Assembly (NCBI GenBank): GCA_041581135.1
Contig: JBFGCM010000092.1
Coordinates: 1-14,616 of the forward strand
DNA length: 14,616 nucleotides
Direction of reading: 5' to 3'
DNA from: JBFGCM01 sp041581135
Lineage (GTDB): Bacteria; Actinomycetota; Acidimicrobiia; Spongiisociales; UBA5794
Below, piece by piece: positions 6,946 to 13,513 of the stretch (positions are counted from its first letter, which is position 1; the number at the start of each line of letters is the position of its first letter). A program made the position numbers and the translations under genes. The notes below the pieces were generated by a model that saw only the letters and a list, made by a program, of their open reading frames with translations, was not told where the DNA came from and searched no databases.

Positions 6946-6962
6946 GACGAAGGCTCGTCTTC
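6946..6962 (+). terminator. Weak terminator-like hairpin after the methyltransferase
   Basis: GACGA (6946-6950), loop AGGC and TCGTC (6955-6959) are followed by TTCCCGTT. The 5-bp stem lies 9 bases after the methyltransferase stop, between convergent genes. It is short, so confidence is limited. Confidence 0.35.
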
Positions 6963-6989
6963 CCGTTGCAGGTGTCCGGTTACCGGCGG

Positions 6990-7400
6990 TCAGTCGGCGA
7001 CCACGTGGGTGATGGGGACGTCGAACTCGTTGCGCAGTCGCTTCACCAGGTCCTGTCGCAGCCAGCGGGAGATTCCCGGCTTGAACGTCGACACCAGGAT
7101 GGCGTCGAAGGCTTCCTTGTTCATCGCATCCAGCACCGCCAGGTAGGGATTCGGATCGCCGATCCAAGCGCCGCCGACCTTCACCCCCTCCTCGACGAGC
7201 CGCACCCGGGCCGCCTCGGCCTTCTGCTCGGCCACCACGTTCGACTCGCCCTCGGTCCACGCGGCGAGGTGACTCACCGGGGTCGCCGGGACCAGCAGCA
7301 CCAGCTCTGCATCGGGATTCTGGGCGGCGAATTCTCTGGCGGCGGCGATGAACTCGTCGGACTCGGCGGTTTGGTGGGCGACGGCGAGGTAGCGGGCCAT
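6990..7400 (-). CDS. UspA-like alpha/beta protein
   Basis: A 136-residue soluble protein with a universal-stress-protein-like alternating fold: an N-terminal strand RYLAVAHQT, a second strand AELVLLVPA (31-39), and a C-terminal segment DAILVSTFKPGISRWLRQDL followed by the terminal strand VPITHVV. The classical ATP-binding loop G-x2-G-x9-G(S/T) is not evident, so it may be a non-ATP-binding Usp relative. GDPNPYLAVLDAM (81-93) resembles the GDP-x-x-A-I segment of actinobacterial homologues. ATG 7400 is chosen because GGAAGG lies 11 bases upstream on the minus strand; the frame is open to 7433 without an RBS. It is convergent with the methyltransferase and divergent from padR. Role (stress or metabolite sensing) is inferred only from family resemblance. 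Confidence 0.75.
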   Translation of the reverse strand: MARYLAVAHQTAESDEFIAAAREFAAQNPDAELVLLVPATPVSHLAAWTEGESNVVAEQKAEAARVRLVEEGVKVGGAWIGDPNPYLAVLDAMNKEAFDAILVSTFKPGISRWLRQDLVKRLRNEFDVPITHVVAD

Positions 7401-7490
7401 GGCTGCGTATCCTTCCGTGGGCTCTCTACTCAACGCTGCCCGCTGCCGTCGGCATCGTCAAGGGGCCCGGCCGATTTCGCCGAAACACCC

Positions 7491-7518
7491 TTGACTCCCC
7501 GTGTTTCCAAGGTAGTAT
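7491..7518 (+). promoter_or_regulatory. Sigma70-type promoter of the padR operon
   Basis: TTGACT (-35, 7491-7496), a 16-base spacer and TAGTAT (-10, 7513-7518) lie 78 bases upstream of the padR start in the divergent intergenic region. It is the clearest housekeeping promoter in the window, and the -10 lies inside the first operator-like repeat. Confidence 0.7.
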
Positions 7519-7537
7519 GGAACGCAAGGTAGCTTGG
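7508..7537 (+). promoter_or_regulatory. Tandem PadR operator-like repeats
   Basis: CAAGGTAG occurs at 7508-7515 and again at 7525-7532, 17 bp apart. Each is followed by a three-base variable stretch and GG, giving 13-bp near-direct repeats with two mismatches. The second copy also forms CAAG-GTAG-CTTG symmetry. The repeats cover the -10 and the probable transcription start, an autorepression arrangement common for PadR genes. Binding by this PadR is inference. Confidence 0.55.
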
Positions 7538-7595
7538 TAACCAGGGTTATGGCGGCGACGTCCCGCCGAATCCATGGAGAAGGGAACCGACAAGC

Positions 7596-7973
7596 ATGGA
7601 GCACAGCTCGCAACTCCTCAAAGGGGTTCTGGACATGTGCCTGCTGGCCGTGATCGCCGAAGAGCCCAGCTATGGATACGAGATGGCCAACAAGTTGCAG
7701 GATCGGGGCCTCGATCTGGTGAGCGAGGGCACGATCTACCCCTTGCTGAGCCGTCTCCAGAAGCAGAACCTCATCGAGGGGTACTTCGTGGAGTCGAGCG
7801 GGGGGCCGCCTCGGAAGTACTACCGCATCGCAGAGGCGGGTGCCGAGCGCCTGCGAGACTGGCACATCGAGTGGCAGGAGCTCGCCGCCGGCGTCGAGCG
7901 GGTGCTCAACGGGGGCAGCGTCGCCGAGGAGGGGTCGGCAGCGGAAGGCCAGGGCAACGGAGAAGTGACATGA
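7596..7973 (+). CDS. PadR-family transcriptional regulator
   Basis: A 125-residue winged-helix repressor. The N-terminal PadR domain (about 6-88) has the hallmark EPSYGYEMANKL helix (23-34), recognition helix EGTIYPLLSRLQKQNLI (44-60) and wing tip PPRKYYRIAEAG (71-82). A short helix for dimerisation (87-104) and a disordered acidic, glycine-rich tail follow. It starts at ATG 7596, with GGAGAAGGG 11 or more bases upstream. The stop overlaps the next ATG (ATGA at 7970-7973), so it is coupled to the HAAS-like/NfeD gene. PadR plus a HAAS-type membrane partner is a recurring module in Gram-positive bacteria, where the regulator controls its own operon. Tandem operator-like repeats on its promoter support autoregulation. 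The ligand is unknown. Confidence 0.93.
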   Translation: MEHSSQLLKGVLDMCLLAVIAEEPSYGYEMANKLQDRGLDLVSEGTIYPLLSRLQKQNLIEGYFVESSGGPPRKYYRIAEAGAERLRDWHIEWQELAAGVERVLNGGSVAEEGSAAEGQGNGEVT

Positions 7974-8749
7974 CCGAGAGGAGGGAGATCATGCAGATAG
8001 TCGAGGACTGCGAGCGATACTGGCTCGAGACACGAGTTCCCAGGAACGCCGTCGCCGACATGAAGGCCGAACTGGTCGCCCACCTCACGGCGGCAGACGC
8101 AGAGGGAAAGCCGCCCGAGACGGTCGTGGGCCCCGACCTGGCGGAGTTCGCAGAGGAATGGGCCAGTGTCCACCGCGGCCCCGGCGGAGCGAGCTGGGAC
8201 GACGTGGCGGCCGGAGCTCCCGGCGGCCGCTCGCGGTGGATCGACATGAGTGTTGCAGGAGGCATCGTCGCCGTCTTCCTGATCGGATGGCTGGCGGGAC
8301 CAAAGGAGGAAACAGTGGACGCAGACATTTGGCTGTGGATTTGGGTCGGAGGAGCAGTGGTCCTCGGCGTTGCCGAGATGATCACGGCGGGCTTCTTCAT
8401 GCTGCCCTTCGCCGTGGGTGCCGGTGCATCGGCGCTGCTGGCCCTCCTCGGCGTGAACCCGGCAGTGCAGCTGTTGGTGTTCGCCGTGGTCTCCATCCTG
8501 GCCTTCATCGGGCTGCAGCGGTTCGCCCGCCGCCAAGACGCCGAGCAGCCGGCGGTAGGTGCCAACCGCTTCATCAACAAGAACGCCACGGTGATCGGCG
8601 CCATCGACCGCATCAGCGGTGATGGCTACGTACGACTCGAAACCGAGGAGTGGCGGGCCACCACCGACGGCGACCCGATCCCGGAGGGCACCGAGGTGCG
8701 AATCATCGAGGTGCGGGGCACCCGCCTCGTCGTGGAACCGGCGGACTGA
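7970..8749 (+). CDS. HAAS-like / NfeD fusion membrane protein
   Basis: A 259-residue two-part protein. The N-terminal part (about 8-75) is helical, with IVEDCERYW, an AELVAHL helix and LAEFAEEWA, resembling HAAS/DUF1700-type domains encoded next to PadR genes. TM1 follows at about 93-110. From Val116 onward the sequence is a complete NfeD protein: a membrane helix and hairpin (about 119-182) and a C-terminal OB-fold (about 190-257; NKNATVIGAIDRIS to the end). NfeD proteins assemble with SPFH/stomatin partners in membrane microdomains, and the SPFH gene is next door. There are two plausible starts: ATG 7970 overlapping the padR stop with GGAG upstream, and ATG 7991 with GGAGGG 6 bases upstream. 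An internal GTG at 8315 has its own Shine-Dalgarno and would give a standalone 144-residue NfeD. The HAAS assignment is by pattern and less certain than the NfeD one. Confidence 0.85.
   Translation: MTERREIMQIVEDCERYWLETRVPRNAVADMKAELVAHLTAADAEGKPPETVVGPDLAEFAEEWASVHRGPGGASWDDVAAGAPGGRSRWIDMSVAGGIVAVFLIGWLAGPKEETVDADIWLWIWVGGAVVLGVAEMITAGFFMLPFAVGAGASALLALLGVNPAVQLLVFAVVSILAFIGLQRFARRQDAEQPAVGANRFINKNATVIGAIDRISGDGYVRLETEEWRATTDGDPIPEGTEVRIIEVRGTRLVVEPAD
8302..8317 (+). promoter_or_regulatory. Internal Shine-Dalgarno and GTG start for standalone NfeD
   Basis: AAAGGAGG (8302-8309) lies 5 bases before GTG 8315, in frame with the longer ORF and exactly at the boundary where NfeD homology starts. 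The A-rich stretch stands out from the GC-rich coding DNA around it. It suggests that a 144-residue NfeD is also made from the same frame. Confidence 0.6.
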
Positions 8750-8794
8750 CAGCAGAGATCTCGAGAGACAAGAAGGACTCGAAAGGAGTAGGTA

Positions 8795-9730
8795 ATGGAT
8801 GTATTGGCGTTCTTGCTGATCGCCATCATCATCCTCATCGTCGTATTCGTTGCGATGAGCGTGAAGGTGGTCAGCCAGTTCGAGAAAGGACTGGTCGAAC
8901 GCTTCGGCAAGTACCGCAAGACGGTGGACCCCGGACTGAACTTCATCGTTCCGTTCATCGAGCGGCTCCGTCACGTGGACATGCGTGAGCAGGTGGTGGA
9001 CGTGCCTCCACAAGAGGTCATCACCAAGGACAACGTGGTGGTGACGGTGGACGCCGTCGTCTACTACCAGGCCACCGACCCGGTGAAGCTGAAGTACAAC
9101 GTTGCCAACTTCATCGTGGCAGCCACGAAGCTGGCCCAGACCAACCTCCGTAACGTGGTGGGCGACATGGACCTCGATGACGCACTGACGTCTCGGGACA
9201 CCATCAACACACAGTTGCGGGAGATCCTGGACGAGGCCACCGACGTGTGGGGCACCCGCGTGGTGCGTGTCGAGATCCAGCGGATCGATCCGCCAGCCGA
9301 CGTCACCGACGCCATGCACCGCCAGATGAAGGCGGAGCGTGACCGGCGTGCCATCGTCACCGAGGCCGAGGGTGACAAGCGCTCTGCGATCCTCAAGGCC
9401 GAGGGTGTGAAGCAGGCGCGGATCCTCGAGGCCGAGGGTCAGGCCGAGGCCATCAAGCAGGTGGCCGAGGCGGAGAAGTTCCAGAAGCTGACGGTGGCCG
9501 AAGGTGAGGGGCAGGCGATCGAGCGGGTGTTCGCCGCCATCCACAACGGCGACCCGACCCCGGACCTCATCGCCATCCGGTACCTGGAGACGCTACAGGA
9601 GGTCGCCGACGGCAATGCCACGAAGATCTTCCTGCCTATGGAGATGAGCGGCATCCTCGGCTCGGTCGGTGCGATCGGCGAGATATTCGCCAGCACCAAC
9701 GGCCGGTCGGAAGGAGGCCATCAGGGCTGA
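8795..9730 (+). CDS. SPFH/Band 7 (stomatin/QmcA-like) membrane protein
   Basis: A 311-residue SPFH-domain protein expected to oligomerise into membrane-anchored cages or scaffolds that organise lipid microdomains and protect membrane proteins. A single N-terminal membrane helix (about 4-22) leads into the SPFH1/2 domain (about 24-190: FEKGLVERFGKY, DPGLNFIVPFIERL, VDVPPQEVITKDNV). A coiled-coil follows, rich in EAEG/KAEG repeats (about 188-245), then a C-terminal segment (IFLPMEMSGILGSVG). Length and order match bacterial stomatin/QmcA/slipin proteins. ATG 8795 is supported by AAAGGAG (8782-8788), 6 bases upstream. It lies 45 bases after the NfeD-fusion gene in the padR operon, and NfeD plus SPFH is a classic functional pair. 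A very strong terminator follows. Confidence 0.95.
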   Translation: MDVLAFLLIAIIILIVVFVAMSVKVVSQFEKGLVERFGKYRKTVDPGLNFIVPFIERLRHVDMREQVVDVPPQEVITKDNVVVTVDAVVYYQATDPVKLKYNVANFIVAATKLAQTNLRNVVGDMDLDDALTSRDTINTQLREILDEATDVWGTRVVRVEIQRIDPPADVTDAMHRQMKAERDRRAIVTEAEGDKRSAILKAEGVKQARILEAEGQAEAIKQVAEAEKFQKLTVAEGEGQAIERVFAAIHNGDPTPDLIAIRYLETLQEVADGNATKIFLPMEMSGILGSVGAIGEIFASTNGRSEGGHQG

Positions 9731-9751
9731 CCAAGGCACGGTAGGGATGCA

Positions 9752-9781
9752 AAGGGCCCCGCTTCGGCGGGGCCCTTCTCT
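9752..9781. terminator. Strong bidirectional terminator with UUCG tetraloop
   Basis: AAGGGCCCCGC (9752-9762), loop TTCG and GCGGGGCCCTT (9767-9777) make a perfect 11-bp stem closed by the extra-stable C(UUCG)G loop, followed by CTCT. It lies between the convergent SPFH and FG-GAP genes and can serve both strands. Confidence 0.92.
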
Positions 9782-9814
9782 GTGTGAATCCGGATCGAGC
9801 CGGTGGGCCCGGCG

Positions 9815-11677
9815 TCAGTTGAGGGTGATCCAGGCGCTGAGGTGGAACCCCGAACCGGTGGAGGCGTTGACCCACCAGGCCTTGGTGCCCTCGTAGTAGG
9901 TGGCCACGTCGGCATACCCGTCGGCGTTGAAATCGCCCACCACTATCGGCCCCCACCCGGTCCTCGTGGCATACGTCGACCACAACGCCAGATCGAACCC
10001 CGACCCGTTCGACACCGACACCCACCACCGACCCGAACCCTCGTGATACGACACGAGATCCGACAGGCCGTCGTTGGTGAAATCGCCCACCTCGTTCACC
10101 GTCCAACCACTCGCGGTGGCGAACGTCGCCCACAACCCCAGATCGAACGCCGACCCGTTCGACAACGCCACCCACCAGCGACCATAGGCGGCGTGATAGG
10201 TGATGAAGTCCTCGACACCATCGCCGTTGAAGTCACCGACCGCATGCTCAGACCACCCGGACTTGGTGGCGAACGTCGTCCACCACTCCAACACAAACCC
10301 ACTGCCGGTGGACCGGTTCAGCCACCACCGACCCGTGCCCTCGTGATACGACAACACATCGTCCAACCCATCACCGCTGAAATCACCCACCAGGTGCGGA
10401 CCCCACCCGGACTTCGTCGAGAACGCCGACCACAACCCCAGACCAAACGAACTCCCCGTGGACGCCGCCACCCACCACCGGCCTGTGCCCTCGTGATAAT
10501 TCACGATGTCGTCCAACCCGTCCCCGGTGAAGTCACCCACCAACTGCGGACCCCAACCACCCGGCGTGGAGAACGTCGCCCACCACGACAGCGTCGGATC
10601 CGTCGCCCCCCCACCCAGCACCCACCACCGACCCGTGCCCTCGTGATAATTCGCCACGTCGTCGATCCCGTCTCCGGTGAAGTCACCCGCCAACTGCGGA
10701 CCCCAACCACCCGGCGTCGAGAACGTGGCCCACCGATCCAACACGAAGGCGAAGTTGTCCGCCCGCACGATCCACCACTTCCCCGTCGTGTCGTCGTACG
10801 ACACGATGTCCGTCGTCCCATTCCCATCGAAACTCCCCGACTGCGGCAACGACCACGGACCAGGAAACGTCAACGACAACTGCGGGTCGAGCCGGAGGCT
10901 CTGACCTGCCTGCTGTGTCAGCACGAACGAGGCATCTTCGAAGTCACCGGCACCGTCCCAATACTCGGCGGCATAGTCACCGTCGGCGTCGGCCACCCAG
11001 ACATGGATGTGGGTGGAGGCCCGCACGTTGTCGAACCGGTACGAGCCGTCACTCTCTCCCCAGGTGAACACCGCAGGGAACCCGACATCGTCCAGTACCC
11101 ACACCGCGGCGTCGTCCACGATCTTGCCCGTCTCCCGATCCGTCACCACTCCGTCCACCGTGGTAGCGGCGGAGAGCCGGAGCGTGGCCACCTCGAGGTT
11201 GACGCCCTCGTCGACGTGCATCCACAAGCCGCTGTTGAAGTCCCCGACATCGTTGAGGCCGCCGTCGGAGAACCCGAAGCCGTAGGTGGGCGTGGCGGAG
11301 CAGTCCCAGTAGAACGGCTTGTGGAAGTCACTGGCGAGCCCCTCGATGCGATACGCACCATTGGCGTCGGTGACCACCTCACCGACCCAGTTCAACTGGC
11401 CGTCGAACCACTCCACGCAGATCTCGCCGAGCGGATCCCCGGCATCGTTCTCCACCACACCGTGATAACCCGTGATCCCCGCCCGCACCGAGTCGACGGG
11501 CTCCGCAACCAGGCGCCGCTCGACGATCCGTCGCTGGACGTCGGGCGTGAACATGACCGGCGCCGGCGCCGCATCGGGCCCGGTCGCGGGCTCGCCGGCA
11601 ACGGCTGTGGTTGCGGCCACGACACAGGCCACAGCCGCAACCGCCACCACGTACGTCTGTTGCCTGTACACCAGCAC
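9815..11677 (-). CDS. Secreted protein: two carboxypeptidase-regulatory-like domains plus seven FG-GAP/VCBS-type repeats
   Basis: A 620-residue exported protein. It has an N-terminal signal sequence (about 8-28, hydrophobic, cleavage plausible after TAVA at 24-27). Two beta-sandwich, carboxypeptidase-regulatory-like domains follow (about 67-115, GYHGVVENDAGDPLG; about 172-255, VDGVVTDRETGK). Residues 271-620 are seven exact 50-residue repeats. Each has a Ca-binding DFxGDGxxD loop and a YHEGTGRWWV-like strand, forming an FG-GAP/integrin-like propeller. No catalytic domain or C-terminal sorting signal is seen, so adhesion or glycan/protein binding at the surface is the likely but unproven role. 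GTG 11677 is assumed; GTG 11671, two codons in, has a better-spaced GGGGG. It is divergent from the peroxiredoxin gene. The long plus-strand frame across it is an antisense artefact of the repeats. Confidence 0.9.
   Translation of the reverse strand: MLVYRQQTYVVAVAAVACVVAATTAVAGEPATGPDAAPAPVMFTPDVQRRIVERRLVAEPVDSVRAGITGYHGVVENDAGDPLGEICVEWFDGQLNWVGEVVTDANGAYRIEGLASDFHKPFYWDCSATPTYGFGFSDGGLNDVGDFNSGLWMHVDEGVNLEVATLRLSAATTVDGVVTDRETGKIVDDAAVWVLDDVGFPAVFTWGESDGSYRFDNVRASTHIHVWVADADGDYAAEYWDGAGDFEDASFVLTQQAGQSLRLDPQLSLTFPGPWSLPQSGSFDGNGTTDIVSYDDTTGKWWIVRADNFAFVLDRWATFSTPGGWGPQLAGDFTGDGIDDVANYHEGTGRWWVLGGGATDPTLSWWATFSTPGGWGPQLVGDFTGDGLDDIVNYHEGTGRWWVAASTGSSFGLGLWSAFSTKSGWGPHLVGDFSGDGLDDVLSYHEGTGRWWLNRSTGSGFVLEWWTTFATKSGWSEHAVGDFNGDGVEDFITYHAAYGRWWVALSNGSAFDLGLWATFATASGWTVNEVGDFTNDGLSDLVSYHEGSGRWWVSVSNGSGFDLALWSTYATRTGWGPIVVGDFNADGYADVATYYEGTKAWWVNASTGSGFHLSAWITLN
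9818..10867 (-). repeat. Seven in-frame 150-bp tandem repeats
   Basis: The WW-coding landmark (CCACCA on the plus strand) recurs at 9871, 10021, 10171, 10321, 10471, 10621 and 10771, exactly every 150 bp, so the 1050-bp block is seven units with no length drift. Units around 10471 and 10621 are nearly identical at DNA level (for example AACTGCGGACCCCAACCACC in both), suggesting recent duplication; the outer units are more diverged. Confidence 0.95.
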
Positions 11678-11765
11678 CCCCGGCGAGGCGTCGGACCGAG
11701 CGTAGAGGACTCCTCGGTGAGCGGCCGCCGGGCTTCGTGATGGGTGACCTGCTAGACACGAATGC

Positions 11766-12329
11766 GTGACACTCGAACGGCTTCCGGACGACTTGCCGGC
11801 TCCTGTCGACGACGGCGGCGCCGATCATCTTGCCGGCGCAACACTGCCGTCCATCCCGCTGGTCGCCACAACCGGCGGCACCGTCGCCCTGTCGACGGTC
11901 GGCGCGCCGTGGGCCGTGGTGTACGTGTACCCGATGACGGGACGGCCCGACAAGGAGCTGCCGCACGGCTGGGAGGAGATCCCAGGGGCACGTGGGTGTA
12001 CGCCCCAGACCTGCTCGTTCCGAGACCATCAGGGCGAACTGGCTGCGCTCGCTTGCGAGGTGTACGGCCTCAGCGTCCAAGCCCCCGACTACCAGGCCGA
12101 GATGGTCGAGCGGCTGCACGTGCCCTTCCCCGTGCTCAGCGATGCCGGGCGGCGAGTCGGTGCGGCACTGCGGCTGCCGACCTTCGAAGCCGAGGGGATG
12201 ACCGTCTACAAGCGGCTGACCATGATCGTCCACTCTGGGCGCGTCGAGCACGTGATGTACCCGGTGTTCCCCCCGGACCGCAACGCCGCCGACGTGATCG
12301 AATGGCTCCGCGCCCAGGATGAGCGGTGA
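11766..12329 (+). CDS. PrxQ/BCP-like peroxiredoxin
   Basis: A 187-residue thioredoxin-fold peroxidase expected to reduce hydroperoxides in the cytoplasm. The active-site region is VVYVYPMTGRP (51-61) followed by GCTPQTCSFRDH (77-88). Cys78 is the likely peroxidatic residue and Cys83 the resolving one, the C-x4-C spacing of atypical 2-Cys PrxQ/BCP enzymes. A 16-residue insertion between the YP strand and the Cys (LPHGWEEIPGAR) is longer than in canonical BCP. The GTG start at 11766 has no clear Shine-Dalgarno; the overlapping ATG 11762 is in another frame. The stop overlaps the next gene's GTG (GTGA at 12326-12329), so it is coupled to the DDN-type reductase. The physiological reductant (thioredoxin or mycothiol system) is not in the window. 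Confidence 0.85.
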   Translation: MTLERLPDDLPAPVDDGGADHLAGATLPSIPLVATTGGTVALSTVGAPWAVVYVYPMTGRPDKELPHGWEEIPGARGCTPQTCSFRDHQGELAALACEVYGLSVQAPDYQAEMVERLHVPFPVLSDAGRRVGAALRLPTFEAEGMTVYKRLTMIVHSGRVEHVMYPVFPPDRNAADVIEWLRAQDER

Positions 12330-12679
12330 ACGACGCCACGCGGAACCTGCTACGGACCAACCGCACCATCGACCTCACGACGATCGGCGCCCGCTCCGGG
12401 AGGCCGTCCCGCATCGAGATCTGGGCCTGGTGGTTCGAGGAGCGCTACATCATCACCGGCACCCCGGGCCGCCGTGACTGGATGGCAAACGTCCGCGCCA
12501 ACCCCCACGTGATCGTCCACGCCCGTGGACACGACATCACCGGGCGGGCGGCGGTCGTGACCGACGAGGACTTCCGCCTACGGTTCTTCACCCACGGCGA
12601 GACACGCTGGTACTCGACCCAATCCGAGCTGGACCGCCTGGTCACACGAGCCCCGATGATCGAGATCCGGTTCGACTGA
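12326..12679 (+). CDS. F420-dependent (DDN-type) nitroreductase/quinone reductase family protein
   Basis: A 117-residue split-barrel protein of the deazaflavin-dependent nitroreductase family, which in mycobacteria uses reduced coenzyme F420 to reduce quinones and nitro compounds. Family features are LTTIGARSGRPSRIEIWAWW (18-37; the G-x-x-S/T-G-x-x-R/P pattern), then YIITGTPGRRDWMANVRANP (41-60), the cofactor-phosphate/ribityl-binding loop with the W-x-x-N-x-x-x-N-P signature, and the closing strand APMIEIRF. It starts at GTG 12326 inside the peroxiredoxin stop. The family implies that the host makes F420, in line with an actinobacterial origin. The specific substrate is unknown. Confidence 0.88.
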   Translation: MNDATRNLLRTNRTIDLTTIGARSGRPSRIEIWAWWFEERYIITGTPGRRDWMANVRANPHVIVHARGHDITGRAAVVTDEDFRLRFFTHGETRWYSTQSELDRLVTRAPMIEIRFD

Positions 12680-12699
12680 AGCCGACACGAACCGGCGCC

Positions 12700-13395
12700 G
12701 TGAAACCAGCCCTCAGCCTCGAACGGACCCGGGCCGAAGAACATCTCGTGCCACCACGAATCGGACACCTGATCAGCGCCGTCTTCGACCTGTCCCTGGC
12801 GGCGGTGTTCTTGCTCACATGGACGCGCCCCGGCGGCGAATTCGCCCAACCGGTGGATCTTCTCCTGCTGATCATGCTCATCGAGTTCATCACCGTGCAC
12901 AGCACCGCGATGTTGGGCTCGGTGTGGATGTCGGACAAGAGCACCCGCAACCGGCTACGCAGCGTGGGTGGCCTCACCCTGATGTACGCGATGTTCGTGG
13001 GCGCCTGGTCCGCCGGCTTCTCCACGTGGGCACCGTTCATCGGGTTCTGGCTGCTGACGGCCAATCGGCTCCTCGGCATGCTGCTGGACAGCCGTCCGGA
13101 CGAGGCCACCAGGCTCGACGCCGAGCGCTCATGGGCGCGATCGGTTGCCCTCTACGTGATCGGCGGCGGGTTCGCCACGTTCCTCCCCGTTCCCCGGTTG
13201 GGGCTCACGCCGGAAGCCATGACCGCCATCCACATTCCCGGTTCCGGGCTGTGGGTCGACGAACCGTGGCGGGTCCTCGCCTTCGGTCTCTTCTACTTCG
13301 GCCTGGCTGGGGCGTCGCTGGTCCGCGACGTCGTGCGGGGTCCGGTCGCGAAGACCCCGAGTCCGAAGGCGTCGGCAGTGGAGAAGGCGGACTGA
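12700..13395 (+). CDS. Polytopic membrane protein of unknown function
   Basis: A 231-residue hydrophobic protein that I do not recognise. About six membrane segments are visible (roughly 22-40, 51-72, 90-108, 110-128, 147-163 and 190-210), with a short charged N-terminus and a Lys/Ala/Pro-rich C-terminal tail likely in the cytoplasm. No metal-binding, transporter or enzyme signature is seen. GTG 12700 gives the full ORF, 20 bases after the DDN-type gene; GTG 12748, which starts just before the first membrane segment, is an alternative. Its position suggests co-transcription with the peroxiredoxin and reductase. Confidence 0.75.
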   Translation: MKPALSLERTRAEEHLVPPRIGHLISAVFDLSLAAVFLLTWTRPGGEFAQPVDLLLLIMLIEFITVHSTAMLGSVWMSDKSTRNRLRSVGGLTLMYAMFVGAWSAGFSTWAPFIGFWLLTANRLLGMLLDSRPDEATRLDAERSWARSVALYVIGGGFATFLPVPRLGLTPEAMTAIHIPGSGLWVDEPWRVLAFGLFYFGLAGASLVRDVVRGPVAKTPSPKASAVEKAD

Positions 13396-13442
13396 CCGCC
13401 GTGCGTCGGATGGGTCTGCCCGATATGCAGGGCGATTCGCTC

Positions 13443-13459
13443 AGGGCCGGAATGCCCTT
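13443..13459 (+). terminator. Weak terminator-like stem after the membrane protein
   Basis: AGGGC (13443-13447), loop CGGAAT and GCCCT (13454-13458), followed by TT, lie 48 bases past the membrane protein stop and before the SARP gene. It is a short 5-bp stem, so only suggestive. Confidence 0.25.
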
Positions 13460-13485
13460 GGTGCGGACCCGTGGCGAGACGTAGG

Positions 13486-13513
13486 GTGTCGCTGAAGGAA
13501 CATCAGCGACATG
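13486..13513 (+). promoter_or_regulatory. Hairpin enclosing the SARP ribosome binding site and start codon
   Basis: TGTCGCTGA (13487-13495) and TCAGCGACA (13503-13511) form a perfect 9-bp stem, extended by one G-U pair. The 7-base loop is AGGAACA. The Shine-Dalgarno GAAGGAA (13494-13500) sits in the loop and stem edge, and the A and U of the ATG (13511-13513) are in the stem. As RNA it could mask translation initiation; as DNA it is a 25-bp dimeric operator-like palindrome. Which of these applies is unknown. Confidence 0.6.

Noticed and set aside
7456..7461. Minus-strand TTGACG as -35 of the UspA-like gene
   Set aside because: No acceptable -10 at 16-18 bp spacing (CAGCGT at 17).
6138..7532. 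464-codon open frame on the plus strand
   Set aside because: Out of frame with the methyltransferase and antisense to the UspA-like gene; Arg-rich shadow.
7820..9544. 574-codon open frame on the minus strand
   Set aside because: Antisense to the NfeD fusion and SPFH genes; His/Leu/Gly-rich shadow translation with no motif.
11617..11650. Lipoprotein lipobox in the FG-GAP protein (AVAC near residues 15-18)
   Set aside because: The Cys sits in the middle of the hydrophobic core without a proper L-x-G/A-C context; ordinary signal peptidase I cleavage after TAVA fits better.
11695..11718. ACCGAG/CTCGGT inverted repeat in the divergent spacer
   Set aside because: Only 6 bp with a 12-base loop and no promoter elements nearby; not distinguishable from chance in GC-rich DNA.
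9803..11740. 645-codon open frame on the plus strand
   Set aside because: Arg/Pro/His-rich low-complexity translation, exactly antisense to the signal-peptide FG-GAP protein; an artefact of GC-rich 150-bp repeats.
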